This document shows, piece after piece, positions 11,515 to 23,101 of a DNA stretch of 64,000 nucleotides. Source of the DNA: Gordionus sp. m RMFG-2023 (taxonomy: Eukaryota > Nematomorpha > Gordioida > Chordodea > Parachordodidae); NCBI RefSeq assembly GCF_954871325.1, contig NC_088775.1, positions 45,609,561 to 45,673,560 on the forward strand, written 5' to 3'. A program made the position numbers and the translations under genes. Numbering within the stretch: the first letter of the stretch is position 1; each line of letters opens with the position of its first letter. The notes beneath the pieces are model-generated. The model did not search any database. It saw only the letters and a list, made by a program, of their open reading frames with translations, and was not told where the DNA came from.

Positions 11515-11656
11515 AGAAATCTTGGAAGGATGAATACGGATAATCTATTCCTCTCATTTGACTATTTTTCTGATTCATCCATCGTCAAATGAAGGTAAAA
11601 TTTATTATTTATCCATACGGAGAAAATTCTGAGTCATTCGTGACGGGCTATCAGAG
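11515..11656 (+). mobile_element. Helitron-like 3' end
   Basis: The stretch CTGATTCATCCATCGTCAAA to GACGGGCTATCAGAG resembles the end of the element at 22500-22657, including the hairpin half GACGGGCTATCA. The terminal CTAG is altered to AGAG. Confidence 0.45.
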
Positions 11657-11819
11657 TATATTATATAATAATGTATTTAATCCTTTGCGTATTTATTCCA
11701 TGGCAGGAAAATTATAATTATATTTTGTAATAGAGAGTGTTAGCTAGTGTTAACTTTCACCTAACATATTAATCATAACTATATATAATTATAACTATAT
11801 CAAATTGACGAATATAATA

Positions 11820-11985
11820 ATTCATGTTGTATAAATTTTTTAAAAAAATTTACGGCCCGGCCCGGCTCGGGTATTTAAAGAAAAATATTTTCAGGCTACC
11901 CGAGTTTTTAAAAAAAAAATTTCAAGCCCGGCCCGGCTATATTTTAAAAATTTAAAATACGGTCAGCCGGGCCTGCAGGTCTCTG
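11820..11985. mobile_element. Right end of a CAGAGACCTGCAG-type MITE
   Basis: Repeated GGCCCGGCCCGG blocks, ending GGGCCTGCAGGTCTCTG. It is the inverse of the 2710 head and may be the other end of that element. The flanks do not form an obvious duplication (GTTTTGAG versus TTAAGTAT). Confidence 0.5.
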
Positions 11986-12045
11986 TTAAGTATGAATTTG
12001 TTTTGAATTATATTTTATATTCTGTTTCAGTTTCAGTTTTAATTA

Positions 12046-12220
12046 TAATTATTATATTTATATAATTACTAATTGTTTTATAAAAATTAATAAATTTTAC
12101 TTGGATTGAATATTAAGACTTATGCTAAAATTATCAAGGTGTTTTAAAAATATTGAAGCTAGTAAAATGTGTATAATATATGGGTAAATATTACCTACAA
12201 AAAGAAAAATTAATATATTT
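12046..12220. repeat. Local duplication that preserves an empty hAT site
   Basis: This AT-rich stretch (AAAATTAATAAATTTTACTT, GGATTGAAT, AGACTTATGCTAAAATTAT) is repeated at 12313-12352 plus 13899-13975. The second copy was split by the hAT at 12353; the first still has the unsplit GATTGAAT target. Confidence 0.75.
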
Positions 12221-12352
12221 TATTAATAAATTTGCTATTTTAATTTTAATTATATTCATTCTTACCACAATTAGAGTTGAGTTAGTATTCTTTTTAATAT
12301 AACACATTAGGGTCTAAATTATAAAAATTAATAAATTTTACTTAGATTGAAT

Positions 12353-13898
12353 CAGGCGCGTAACCAATGGGGGGGAAAGGGGGAAATTCCCCCCCTCGCA
12401 AATTTGGCTATTTTCATAAATATCATTTTAAGCTAATAAAAATTTTACCCCCCCCCCCTGCCCCCCCCCCACCAATCAAAATTTTACAAATATTTGAATA
12501 TCAATTTTCCAACATATTATTCAAAAATATTAATAAAATGGAAAAATATTTAGTCAAAGAGATTGAAATCAAACGATAATTTATAAATAAGGCTGAGCAT
12601 GAAAAAAAGTAATGTGTCGTCAGCAGCGATATCATTATTGAATTCAATTGATCAATCAGAGTTTATCATTGCTGCTAGTTGCATCAATAAATTATTTTTA
12701 GCTCACTACTTTGAAATTTACAAAAACCAAATTTAGATTTGGTTCAGGTTATTGATTTGGCGGAAAATATACACGAACAGGTAGATACAATAAGAATGAA
12801 TGTAGATAAATATTTTCATAATATTTGTCTAGACGTTGAATCGAAGGTTAAATTTTATGATATAACACTAATTAAACCTCGTCTAGCACCTAGGCCATTA
12901 TTGAGATGAAAATAAATATTGGCTCAACTGAAGAATATTATAAAATATTCATTTTCATCCCATTCTTAGATACTTTTTTATCGCAAATAAAAGTACGGGT
13001 TTTAGATAAAAAACAAGTCTTTAGCAATCTTCAAGTTTTATTACCCAAAGATCCTTCTTCATTTTCTAATGCCACTATTGGTAAAATTAAATATTTAGAA
13101 AAATTTTATTCCTATGAGATTGATACTGAAATAAATTTAATCAGTGAATTCGAATTGTGATATAAATATTTATACGTTTAGCTATTTTACCTGAGCATGC
13201 TATTGATGCGCTCAATCAGTGTAAAGAAACCTTGGCTAAATTTCATAATATTTCGAAGATGTTTTATTTTCTTGCATGTTTGCCTATTACAACATGTACG
13301 AATGAAAGGACTTTTCCCAACTTGAGAAGGTTGAAAATATATTTGCGAAGTACTGAATCTCGGCTAAATGGGTTAGCTCTGTTAAGTATACACAGAGTGG
13401 TTCCAACGACAAACGAAATAATTAAAAATCTTGTATTTGATAAGAAGTTAAAAAAACTTGTTAATTTAATTATTTTCTAGTCAATATTTTAAACACACTA
13501 CTATTAGTATTTTCAATAAAAAAATTATATTCTATTTATATTGTATGAGAATTTAAGCTGAGGCTAGTTTTTAAGCAAATTTTATAAAAAAAATGACATT
13601 ACACTTTATTTCAACTTTACATTTAAAAAAACCTTTACATTTAAAAAAACTTTATTAAATATAATAAACCTAACTTGAAATAATAAAAAAGAGGCTTGTA
13701 ATATCCTATCCATAAGCACGAATTAGTAAATAATAGTTAAAAATAGAAATATAATTATTATTAAATTATGAATAATTTAATAGAATAGCTAAATAAGACC
13801 CGGGGGAAAGCTGGCCGAAGGCCAGGTAAAAGGGGTTTGGGGGCGAAGCCCCCAAAATTTTTTTCCCCCCCTATAAGAAAATCCTGGATACGCCACTG
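12353..13898 (+). mobile_element. hAT element with perfect GATTGAAT duplication
   Basis: Termini CAGGCGCGTAACCA and the reverse complement of CAGTGGCGTATCCA (11 of 14 match), with G/C runs just inside. Target duplication GATTGAAT at 12345-12352 and 13899-13906. Length 1546 bp, too short for a full element of this group, so it is internally deleted but keeps a transposase C-terminus. Confidence 0.9.
12700..13480 (+). pseudogene. hAT transposase C-terminal part, ZMYM1-like
   Basis: Two frames, 12906-13160 and 13232-13480, carry the C-terminal half of a hAT transposase of the type annotated as zinc finger MYM-type protein 1-like. Readable blocks: NIGSTEEYYKIFIFIPFLDT, LQVLLPKDPSSFSNATIGK, then LACLPITTCTNERTFPNLRR and LRSTESRLNGLALLSIHR, the dimerisation region. 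The N-terminal zinc finger and most of the RNase H-like core are missing. The two frames are separated by stops, so it cannot make an active transposase. Confidence 0.8.
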
Positions 13899-13906
13899 GA
13901 TTGAAT

Positions 13907-14642
13907 AGACTTATGCTAAAATTATTAAGGTGTTTTAAAAATATTGAGGCTAATAAATCCTACAAAAAGAAAAATTAAATTCTAAAAATGGTCGATTTTT
14001 TAAATTAATTAAATATTTGTTTATAACAAAGAAAATTGTTTATAACAAAGAAAATAAATTTAAACCAATAAGATAAGAGCTTAATAAGCCAATAAAAATA
14101 GTAATAGCATAATAATAGTTTCATATATAAGAAGCATAATACAAAATTTAATATAGAAGACTGCTGAGTGGAAGAATACCTTTGAAACGTTAAGTCATAT
14201 GTTCGAATCCCGTTGATGTATAAAAAAAATTTTTTTTTAAATTTAACATTAGAGATAGATAGTCTCCATCGATTTATTTAACATTAAGATGATAGAAAAG
14301 TGATAGGAAAAATAAAATTATTAAGATGATAGGAAAGTTGATAGGAAAAATAAAATTTATTAAGATGATAGGAAAGTTTATAGGAAAAATAAAAATTAAC
14401 ATTAAGATTATACGAAAACGTTCATTTCATAATTACGGTGATTATATATATAGATAATACGAATAAAGCGATGATGATGTTATTACGAATATTTTTTGAT
14501 AACGATACGAGTAACATTATAATTGAAAATTGAAAAGCTTCCTTTTCTTCGGAAATTAAAAAAAGAAGGAAATAAAATAATTTTCATCAAATTTATAATT
14601 ATAACTGTTTCCAACGAGAGTGTTGCATATTGTATAATACAT
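13907..14642. other. AT-rich spacer with a tRNA-like tract
   Basis: Mostly repeated AGATGATAGGAAAGTT-type motifs at 14285-14400. At about 14155-14215 a tract with CTGCTGAGTGG and box B-like GTTCGAATCCCG resembles a decayed tRNA-derived SINE head. No gene seen. Confidence 0.4.
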
Positions 14643-14993
14643 TAGAGATCTGCAAAATTAGGCCAGGCCCGAACGGGCTTCGGATTTTTTTAAAAAAAAT
14701 CGGGTTCGGGCCTAAAAAAATTCCGGCTAGGTCGCCTCGGGCTTGGAAATTTTTTAAAATATTTCTTAATTTATCAATTTTAATTTTTTATATTTATAGA
14801 AACTAGACGCCACGCTATATAACATATATCTTTTATTTTGAGTAATTATAAAATTTAATTTCTATATTTAAATAGATTCTGGCCGTGCTGGTAAATTTTG
14901 TTAAAAAAAGATTCAGGTTCAGGCCGAAAAACATTTTTAAAAAAATTTTGGGCTGGGCCGGGCTTGAAAAATTAGGCCCGATGCAGATTACTA
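14643..14993. mobile_element. MITE, TAGAGATCTGCA family, with perfect duplication
   Basis: Ends TAGAGATCTGCAAAATTAGG and the reverse complement of TAGTAATCTGCATCGGGCC. Target duplication TAATACAT at 14635-14642 and 14994-15001. At 351 bp it has no coding capacity. The ends and 8-bp duplication assign it to the hAT superfamily. Its closest relative here is 6618-6952. Confidence 0.85.
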
Positions 14994-15049
14994 TAATACA
15001 TTATTGTAATATATTTTCCTCTCGCTAACCAGCAATTAGTAGTAATTAC

Positions 15050-15985
15050 TATGTGTAGACCCGGGGTTCAGATGAATGACACATTTGCATTTTATACATC
15101 CAGTAACAATTTAAATTTTTGTTTAATTTCTTATTAGAAATTATTTTCTTTGTTTTTAAATTTTTAATCAAAATATAAATCCTTTCTTTTTTCGAGTTTT
15201 AAAATAATTTTCGGTATTAAAAAAAGGATTCAAAACAACAGACCGGTCGATGAGCCATGGAAACTTTCTTAAAACGTGTTTCAGGATGCCCTGGTTTAAT
15301 AAATTAGTATCGCGATGCTCCTTCCTAGTTCAGAATGAGGTGCGAACTTTCTAGCCGAGTTTGTTTAATTTAATTTTAGATATTAGTTCCTAAATTTGAC
15401 AAGATTGAGCTTGATGGGATATTTAAAATACTTTAGGATATTCATTTATATTTAGAGGAGGGGGGTGGGGGTTATAAAAAACATCTTTTTCTCCTCCTTA
15501 TTCTGAAGTCAAAATATATAAAATCAATTTACACTTTTTATATAGTTTTAATTAAAGTTAAATTATCTGAAGTTTTGATTTTCAACATTTTTTACAACTT
15601 TAAGTTATAAAAATTAAATGTGTTATTTTATTTTTACAAACATATTTTTATCTCAACAAATGGGTTTTATTTTTAATATAATCAACATGTTTATTAAATC
15701 GTCATAACAACACTGAAAATTAATAATTAATAATTCAAAAATATAAAAAAATGCATGCTGATTGTTAATTAAGGATTATGTTTGAATATGAATTTAACAG
15801 ATTCCAATCAAAAGCACCCCAATTTTAATGTTATATGGTAAGAATATGAGATTAATGTAGAATAAATTAATAAACAGAGCTTTAATTATTAATTAGAATG
15901 TAGAATAAGATTTAATTTATGATTAGTAAATGAGATTTATTTTTTTTTACTTTTCATTTATCTGAACCCTGGGTATGGACTCCGG
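15050..15985. mobile_element. Possible MITE bounded by GGGTTCAGAT repeats
   Basis: ACCCGGGGTTCAGATGAATG at about 15060 and, inverted, CATTTATCTGAACCCTGGGT at about 15957-15976 form imperfect terminal repeats around some 900 bp of AT-rich sequence. No clear target duplication and no coding sequence. Confidence 0.4.
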
Positions 15986-17115
15986 GTTCGTGCTCAGAGC
16001 AGGCCTGAGCACATAAATGGGTCTTAAATTTTACGACCAAGCAAATTAACAACACTAGTTTACACTTTGTAAATGTAAATTGTGTCCCAACTTTTTAACC
16101 TCAATTGTGGAATAAACATGGGCATCCTCCAAACTATGCAGCCATTTTTAAGGAAAAAATGGGATATCTGATTAAACTTATAACAAGATGGAACTCTTTC
16201 TATATTTCCATGAAATAATAGTCTGATTGAGGAGAATGGCTACAAATTTGACGAATCTTCTGATAAATCTAAATTACAAAGATTTTCAGATAATGACAAT
16301 TCATAGATGAATATTGCATGGCTATATATTATTTTAGGTTATGGAACATGTTCCTATGGCTCTTTCCATTTTAGAGAGAGAAGAAAAAATAAAATGCATT
16401 TGGGACTCACTCTCTTGATAACTATTAAAATTAAAAAATAACTTTACATAATTTAATTTTATAAGCCACTTATTAATGCAATTCTGCTAGACAAAAATAA
16501 AAGGTGTGCAGTTCAAATATTGTTTACAATTTATATTTTAATAATATCTTATTTCATTATATTATCAACAATTCACCCGCTATTTAAATCAGATTGGCCT
16601 TCTTAAACTAGATGTCAGTGCAGGAAAGAAGCTTGAATTAATTCCTGTGTGAGAAAAGATCTTGACAAAGAAAAGACAGACTTGATTCCTTAAAATACAA
16701 CACATGTACAGATTATTTTTGAGTAAAGATTTTAAAAAATTGGATGAGGATCTAATAAAAATTCTTTTGATGATCAACCAAGCTTTTTTAAAAATAAATA
16801 TCATGCTTTAATTTTTAATAAATTTCCCATACAACCCTCCCATTCTCTGCGCCAGTTGAACGTATGTTAAGCACTAAACGCGATCAAAATTTTAAAAATC
16901 AATTGTTATAAATATAAATAAAAAATTATTACAAAAATATCTTATCTTATAATATATTATTTTTATATTATTTATTTATAAATTATATATAAAAAAGAAT
17001 TATTATAAAAAGATATCCTATTATATATTATCTATATTTATTAAAACATATTTAAATAGTTGATGGAAAAAAAGATATAAAAAGACAATGATATATGATT
17101 TTAAGTAGTGTTAAA
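15986..17115. other. Unassigned spacer with a decayed hAT end
   Basis: Nothing recognisable as a gene. At about 16835-16857, CCTCCCATTCTCTGCGCCAG matches the right end of the 6009 hAT family. The 71-codon minus frame at 16589-16804 is basic and hydrophobic with no family signature and is probably chance. Confidence 0.4.
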
Positions 17116-19291
17116 TAGTGCTGTAAACGTTACTACAAAAAAGAAACGCGTTACCGTTACTCGTTACATCTAAAAGGAACGCGTTACCGTTACTCGTTAC
17201 CTTTTCAAAAAAGCGCGTTACCGACTTTTCAATAAAATAACGTGCTACTCGTTACTTAAAACAATTAAATATAGAAAAATAATATTTATTTTTTTCTGAC
17301 AATATATAACAAAATATAACTATACAAAAAGAATATATAAAAAAAAATATTCATATATTTAATTATAATATAAATAAAATTATACAAAAATAATATATTA
17401 TAAGATAACATCTTTATGTAACAATTTATTATTTATTTTTAGCAACAATTGATTTCAAAATTTTGATCAGACAAACAAGAGCGCTTAGTGCTCAATACAG
17501 CTGGTTAAATAATGGGGTGTTATATATAGTATTTTAATAATAAATAAAATCTATAATGAAATTCTCTGTAAAATTTTGTTATTGGATAAATCTGGCTACG
17601 CCACTATTATATATATATATATATTATTTAAACAAATTTTTTTAAAATCACTATTTTTTATTCTCTAAATTTATTAACAATTATAGTCAAACCAATATCA
17701 ATACTAAAACAAGAAATAGAAGATATAAAAAACTCAATATAATACTTTAAACCAAAACCAATAATTTGTTAATCTTGCGTTTTAAATGTTGGTTCCTAGC
17801 CCAATACTGTAGTGTAAATTAATTGCTTATATATAGGGCTGTGCCGATCTACCTATTTTCACCGATACGATATTGCTTCAAAACCGATCCGATACTGATA
17901 CCGATCCGATATTTATATTGATTTTTCACCACCCTCCTTTGATAATTAATAAATCAATATTTTTTATGCATAAAATCAAATTATGCATTTAATTTAATTT
18001 TTTTTATTTCTACAATTAAGACTATAATTTAAAAAACATATATTTGATAATATATCCATTTAATGTTGGTGTATTTAATATATAAAATTATAATATATTC
18101 GATTTTTAAAAATAAATATGAGAGCCTCTAGATTTTCTGGCAATAAGCTTCTACGATATGGAGTATCTAAATCCCCTGCCATACTGAAGGTAAACTCAGA
18201 TGATTCCGCAGATAACGCATTTTTTGTAAAATATTTCCATAATTCAGATACCATTTTTAAAAAAATTCTTCTATTTAAAGTAAAAATAATAAAATTGGCG
18301 TTATTATTTAAAAAGATTGAAAATAATTAAAATTTTGGGTGTTCCTTTCTATTTTTATAAAAAAAACTTTTAAAATACTATAAATCTATTTTAAAAAACA
18401 ATAAAATTTAGAGAGTGTTATGCATTTGCATTGTTTAATAAAAAATTATTTAGAAAATATTATAATAATGTAAAATAAATATAAATAACATAAAATAAAA
18501 TAACAAAAAAAAGAAAAGTAAAAAGATTGGATCGGTTTTTACGGGTATCGGCCCCATCTGATATTTTTGGAAAAGGCTAGATATCGGTGTCGATCCGATA
18601 TTTATTATCGACACAGCCCTACTTATATTTTAATTCCATGGCTTTTCAAAATATTATGAAAGAATATTATTCTATTATTAAATTAATGTTTAAAATAATG
18701 ATATATTAATTTATCTTTTTACCTTCAAATGCTTTTTTAAGTTTGAACTGCTGGACATTGAGGTTGAAATATTTGTGTTAGGATATAATTAAATTTACAA
18801 AGTGTAGACTTGGTACCATTAATTTTCTTTATTGGTTTAAAATATATTTCAAATTGGGGCCAGGGAAGGGTTAAATCATCTTCATCTGAAGAAGTACGTA
18901 CTATACTATGGACATAATATTCTTAAAATAAATTATAAGAATAATAATATCATTATTAACATTTACTTTGAATTTAAATTAAATATTTATATCGACAGAA
19001 ATTTTAACAACGAGAATTTAAAATAAAAATGAAGGAAGTGGTTGATATGAATTAAAACTCGGCTTAAATTATTTATAATAAGAATTAAAAAATATATAAA
19101 AGTAATTTAATTTTATAATACAATAAAATATGTTTTTCTTTTTGTTGATATTTTTTAAAAAAAAATATAAAGTAACGAGTTACGTTTTGCTTTACCGTTA
19201 CTCAAAAAAAGTTACCGTTACCTCTAGAAGAAGGTAACAAATGGCTTTCCTTTTCTTTAAAGTTACTTTTTGACGTTACTTCACAGCACTA
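17116..19291. mobile_element. hAT-type element, TAGTGCTGTAA ends, perfect duplication
   Basis: Ends TAGTGCTGTAAACGTTACT and the reverse complement of TAGTGCTGTGAAGTAACG, with many CGTTACC/GGTAACG subterminal repeats at both sides. Target duplication GTGTTAAA at 17108-17115 and 19292-19299. It hosts another element at 17834-18621 and, inside the left half, a piece of the 6009 hAT family near 17560-17605. A truncated right half of the same family lies at 22659-22865. Confidence 0.9.
17834..18621. mobile_element. hAT MITE, TAGGGCTGTGCCGAT ends, nested
   Basis: Ends TAGGGCTGTGCCGATC and the reverse complement of TAGGGCTGTGTCGATA, with CCGATCCGATA/TATCGG subterminal repeats. Target duplication CTTATATA versus CTTATATT (7 of 8). 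The 70-codon frame inside (18118-18330) has no recognised domain. Confidence 0.85.
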
Positions 19292-20076
19292 GTGTTAAAT
19301 AATGTGATATGATAACTTGAATCAATAAAGAATGTGTTAAATAATCATTCACCATTATATAGAATAAACATACCTACTTACAACATGGAGAATTTATTAA
19401 TTTATAACAGTATTAAAATTAGAAAATCAATTGGTCCTGGGGTGGTATATAAACAAGAAACCCATATGGATATGATGATTATTAGGATGTTATATTTTAA
19501 ATAAACAATTTGAATTTTTTTATAAACTATTATAAATACCTCTTATCTATATCGTATTCCATTTTACTCTTATTAAAAGAATTTCCCGAGGCCGTAATTT
19601 GTACATATATTTTGTAGCTGGTATGAATCTATCGTTATTATTTTATGTCACTTGTGGGGTAAAAGAAGGATATGATAGTTCATCGGGATGTAAAATAGAA
19701 ATATATACCACATCAGTAATTTCATTCTTTTTAGTACTATGACTAACCACCAAAAATCGTATTAAATATATGTTTGACCAGTCCAGACTTTGGTTCTAAA
19801 TAAAAAGACCGATTAAAAGTATTTAAGACGTTTTTTGGTGGTTAGTCAAAGTAATAAAAAAGAATTAAATTATTGAGGTAACATATACTTCTTTTTTACA
19901 TTCACCATTCTTATTTTACTTCACATCACAATTAAAGAAATGAGATGGTCGCCCATTAATCAAATAAATTTTGAAATATAACGAACTAATAATAATCATA
20001 ACTAAATATGTGTCTTACTTACATATCGCCCCAGGACATCATTAAGTATTCAATAGATTTTTTTTATTTTATCACC
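19292..20076. other. AT-rich spacer
   Basis: A short inverted repeat at 19736-19855 (TGGTGGTTAGTC type arms about 100 bp apart, ACTAACCACCAAAAATCG and TTTTTTGGTGGTTAGTCAAAG) may be a small MITE or hairpin. Otherwise nothing seen. Confidence 0.4.
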
Positions 20077-20084
20077 AATACAAT

Positions 20085-21278
20085 CAGAGTTGTTAATCGC
20101 TACTTTTAAAAGTAGCGCGATACCGCTATTTAAAAAAAATTAGCGCGCTACCGCTATCGCTATTTGTCAAAAAAAGTAGCACGCTATTAGCTACTATTTT
20201 TTAAAAATAGCTTTAGCTACTTTAAAAAAAAAATTTAGAAACAAATTTGTTTTATTTTTTGCTTATAATGTTAAGGTATAGTAAATATATAAAAATCAAT
20301 ATTTATAAATATTAAAATATAGTTAGTTTTGATTATAAAAAAATTTATATAATAAAAATAAATATTTATGGTAATTTGTTGCATTTTATAAGTTTTTACC
20401 TAGTGTTATGTGTCCAACTATCTGCCGTGGTACAAATACATGATATCTCTGATAACTGTACGATTAGAGCATCTTCATCACTTTAAAGTTATCTGATATT
20501 TTATTCATTAGTGTCTGGCGACATAAAATTATTGTACCAGGGGATAGAGTTAATCATAATAATAAATGATGGATTTTATACCAAAGACGTTGGCTGATAT
20601 CAATTATAAAATCAACTATAACTTTATCAGCCAATTTCTGAAAAATATTGGCATTTGTATTATTAATTAATTTGGTTTGAATTGAATTAGTCTTTTTGGA
20701 TACCATAATTATTTAGATATTTCTCCATTTCCTCAAAACTATTAGCATGAACAGTCTTATAAAATAAATATTATTAGAATGTAAAAATGACAATTTATCT
20801 TTAGGTCTTGAGGTTATAACTGGATTGATTTGAGGAAATATATTTTTTACATTTTTACAAATAAATTTGAAACCAGTTTTGGTTTTGATATTTATTTTAA
20901 AAAAAATTTTAAATCTAGGGAATGGGAAATTTGTATTATAGCTATTAAGAACATTCTTCCCTGGTATCTTCCATTTCATTAATATCATTGTCTGAATCAC
21001 TTTCAACGATTTAAATATCCATAGGCGATGACATTTTAAATTATTAACACGTGATTTAGTTTATAATACAAATGAAAATATAAATTACAAATTGAAAATA
21101 TCAAAATTAAATAATAAATCATAAAAATTATAATTAATTATGATATTATATTTAAATTTTTATGTTTATACTTACCTTCATTATATTTTTTAAAAGTAGC
21201 TAAGTAGCGCCAAAAAAAGTAGCGCGCTAAAAAATTAAATAATTACAAAAAAAGTAGCCACTATTAGTAACAACTCTG
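20085..21278. mobile_element. hAT element, CAGAGTTGTTA ends, perfect duplication
   Basis: Ends CAGAGTTGTTAATCGCTAC and the reverse complement of CAGAGTTGTTACTAATAG, with GTAGCGCGCTA-type subterminal repeats. Target duplication AATACAAT at 20077-20084 and 21279-21286. 1194 bp. The minus strand at 20713-21040 retains an acidic N-terminal start (MSSPMDI, ESDSDNDINEMEDTREE) and a 97-codon frame that may be the remnant of a transposase N-terminus. A second, decayed copy of the same end motifs lies at about 21815-21950. Confidence 0.9.
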
Positions 21279-22130
21279 AATACAATACATATTTTTGTTA
21301 AATATAATATATTATAATATTTATATTATATATTTTTTATTTATAAAATAATAAAATTAAAAAAAGAAAAAACTATCGATTTTTTTATTAGACAGTTAAA
21401 TATAAATTATAAACATTTCTAGAGCATATCAACCCCCCAAAAAAGCTCTTCTCAACAATTGAAATTTTTTATTTTTACGGGAAATAGGATAACACTTGAA
21501 TTGTTTTAATTTTTTTTAATATTAAGGGCTATAAATTGATTCATAAATGTTACGCCATATAAGGATTTTTTAAAAAAAACATGATTTAATGAAAACTCAC
21601 ATTGCGCGATTTTGACTTAGGCATATCCTTGAATCTGGTTAAGCAACAACTCTAAAATTTTGATTCATAAATAACTAACATTCTAGGTCATTCATTTTTG
21701 AGATTGTCGTCCGAAACACTGGTTAATTTGTAATGGAATGATAAATGAGTGATAGGATTTACATTTTATTTTTTAAAATGTATCCATTTTAAATATTAAT
21801 TAAATTTTTTTATAAAGTAGCTATTTTTTTTAGCTATCGTTGCTCGAAATAAATAGCTACGTTTTTATAAAAGTGCCATCGTTACATCGCTAATTAAAAA
21901 ATATAGTGCGCTACTTTTAATAGCTACGTTAACAGCAATGCACTAGATGTGAGTGAAACATTATATAATAAACAGTATACATTTTGAGAATCATATAAAC
22001 AAAATGAATAGGATATCTATAAATATTAACATATTTTAAAAAATTTTGCTCGTTATATTCCAAAAAATGTAACTAGTTATAAAGTAACTAAGTAAACTAA
22101 AATAGTAGTGTCTTAATGAGTTGTATTAGG
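21279..22130. other. AT-rich sequence with decayed repeat ends
   Basis: Contains a degraded copy of the 20085 family's subterminal motifs (21815-21950) and GTAACTAGTTATAAAGTAAC near 22070. No gene seen. Confidence 0.4.
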
Positions 22131-22159
22131 CCTGAGATGGGGGGGGGGGGTCAAAAGTA

Positions 22160-22657
22160 ATAATTAGATATGGGCATTAAATAAAAGGTAAATAAAATAT
22201 CTTATGACTGCAATATTAAAAGTCGCTTTAAGTGGTAAGATCTACATCATGTGGGGTAAGAAATTTAAAACAATATTTATCATTATTTAATATGGGCATC
22301 AAACAAAAGGTAATATTTTGACTATAATTATTATCGCCTTAAGTGGTCAGGTCTAGATCTTATGAGGTAGAATTTATAAAAAAAAAAATTATAATATAAA
22401 ATTTGCAAAAAATTGGCTTTCTCCTAAAATTATATCATATTTTAATGTATTAATGGTTGGAATTGGCCTACACAATATTTAATTTTTAATAAAAAGCAAT
22501 CTTTTGTACACTTAATCTAAATATATGATTAACACCTCATAAGATAAGCTGATTTCTGATTTATCTACTATCAAATAAAGGGAAAATATCTGATTCACCC
22601 ATCATCAAATTAAGTAGAAAATTTTGATACCGTCATCCTTGACGGGCTATCAACTAG
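22160..22657 (+). mobile_element. Helitron-like 3' portion with two direct repeats
   Basis: Two imperfect direct repeats (about 22166-22280 and 22296-22380; ATATGGGCAT, TAAGTGGT, AGATCT) are followed by a tail ending in a hairpin, CCGTCATCCTTGACGG, then GCTATCAACTAG before T. This is the Helitron-type 3' terminus, shared with 10011. The 5' end is not identified. Confidence 0.5.
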
Positions 22658-22658
22658 T

Positions 22659-22865
22659 AAATAAGATAAAAAATTTTGGTGGTTGACCTGAATTAAAAAC
22701 TTTGGTTATATTATTTATAAAATAAAATATATATTTTTTTTTAATTTCAAGAAATGTTTTGCGTTACTCTTACTTCAAAAAAAGAAACGCGTTCCTTTTT
22801 GAAACAGGTAACAAATAGCGTTCCTTTTCCTTGGCGCTCATTTCATCGACGTTACCTTATCACTA
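22659..22865. mobile_element. Truncated right half of the 17116 hAT family
   Basis: GCGTTACTCTTACTTC, AGGTAACAAATAGCGTTCC and the closing GACGTTACC tract match the right side of 17116-19291. It abuts the Helitron-like 3' end directly. Confidence 0.55.
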
Positions 22866-23101
22866 ATTAAAATATAATATAATTTCAATTGTTTTGTGCT
22901 TTATTTTCCATTTAAGAGATTCCAAATCAGATCTATATCAATAATTAAACAATTAGTTAATATCAAAGTTTATTTTCTCTATAAAATAGAGTATTCTCCT
23001 TTATCAAAACAATTACCGAAATCTTTTTAAAAATAAAAAATACATAATTATTTTAAAATGGATGAAATGAGGTGCAGCTACGCTGTATTTTGGATATACA
23101 A

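Noticed and set aside
2710-11985. One 9.3-kb element from the CAGAGACCTGCAG head to the GGTCTCTG end
   Set aside because: The ends fit, but the flanks GTTTTGAG and TTAAGTAT do not match, and much unrelated sequence intervenes. Kept as two separate ends.
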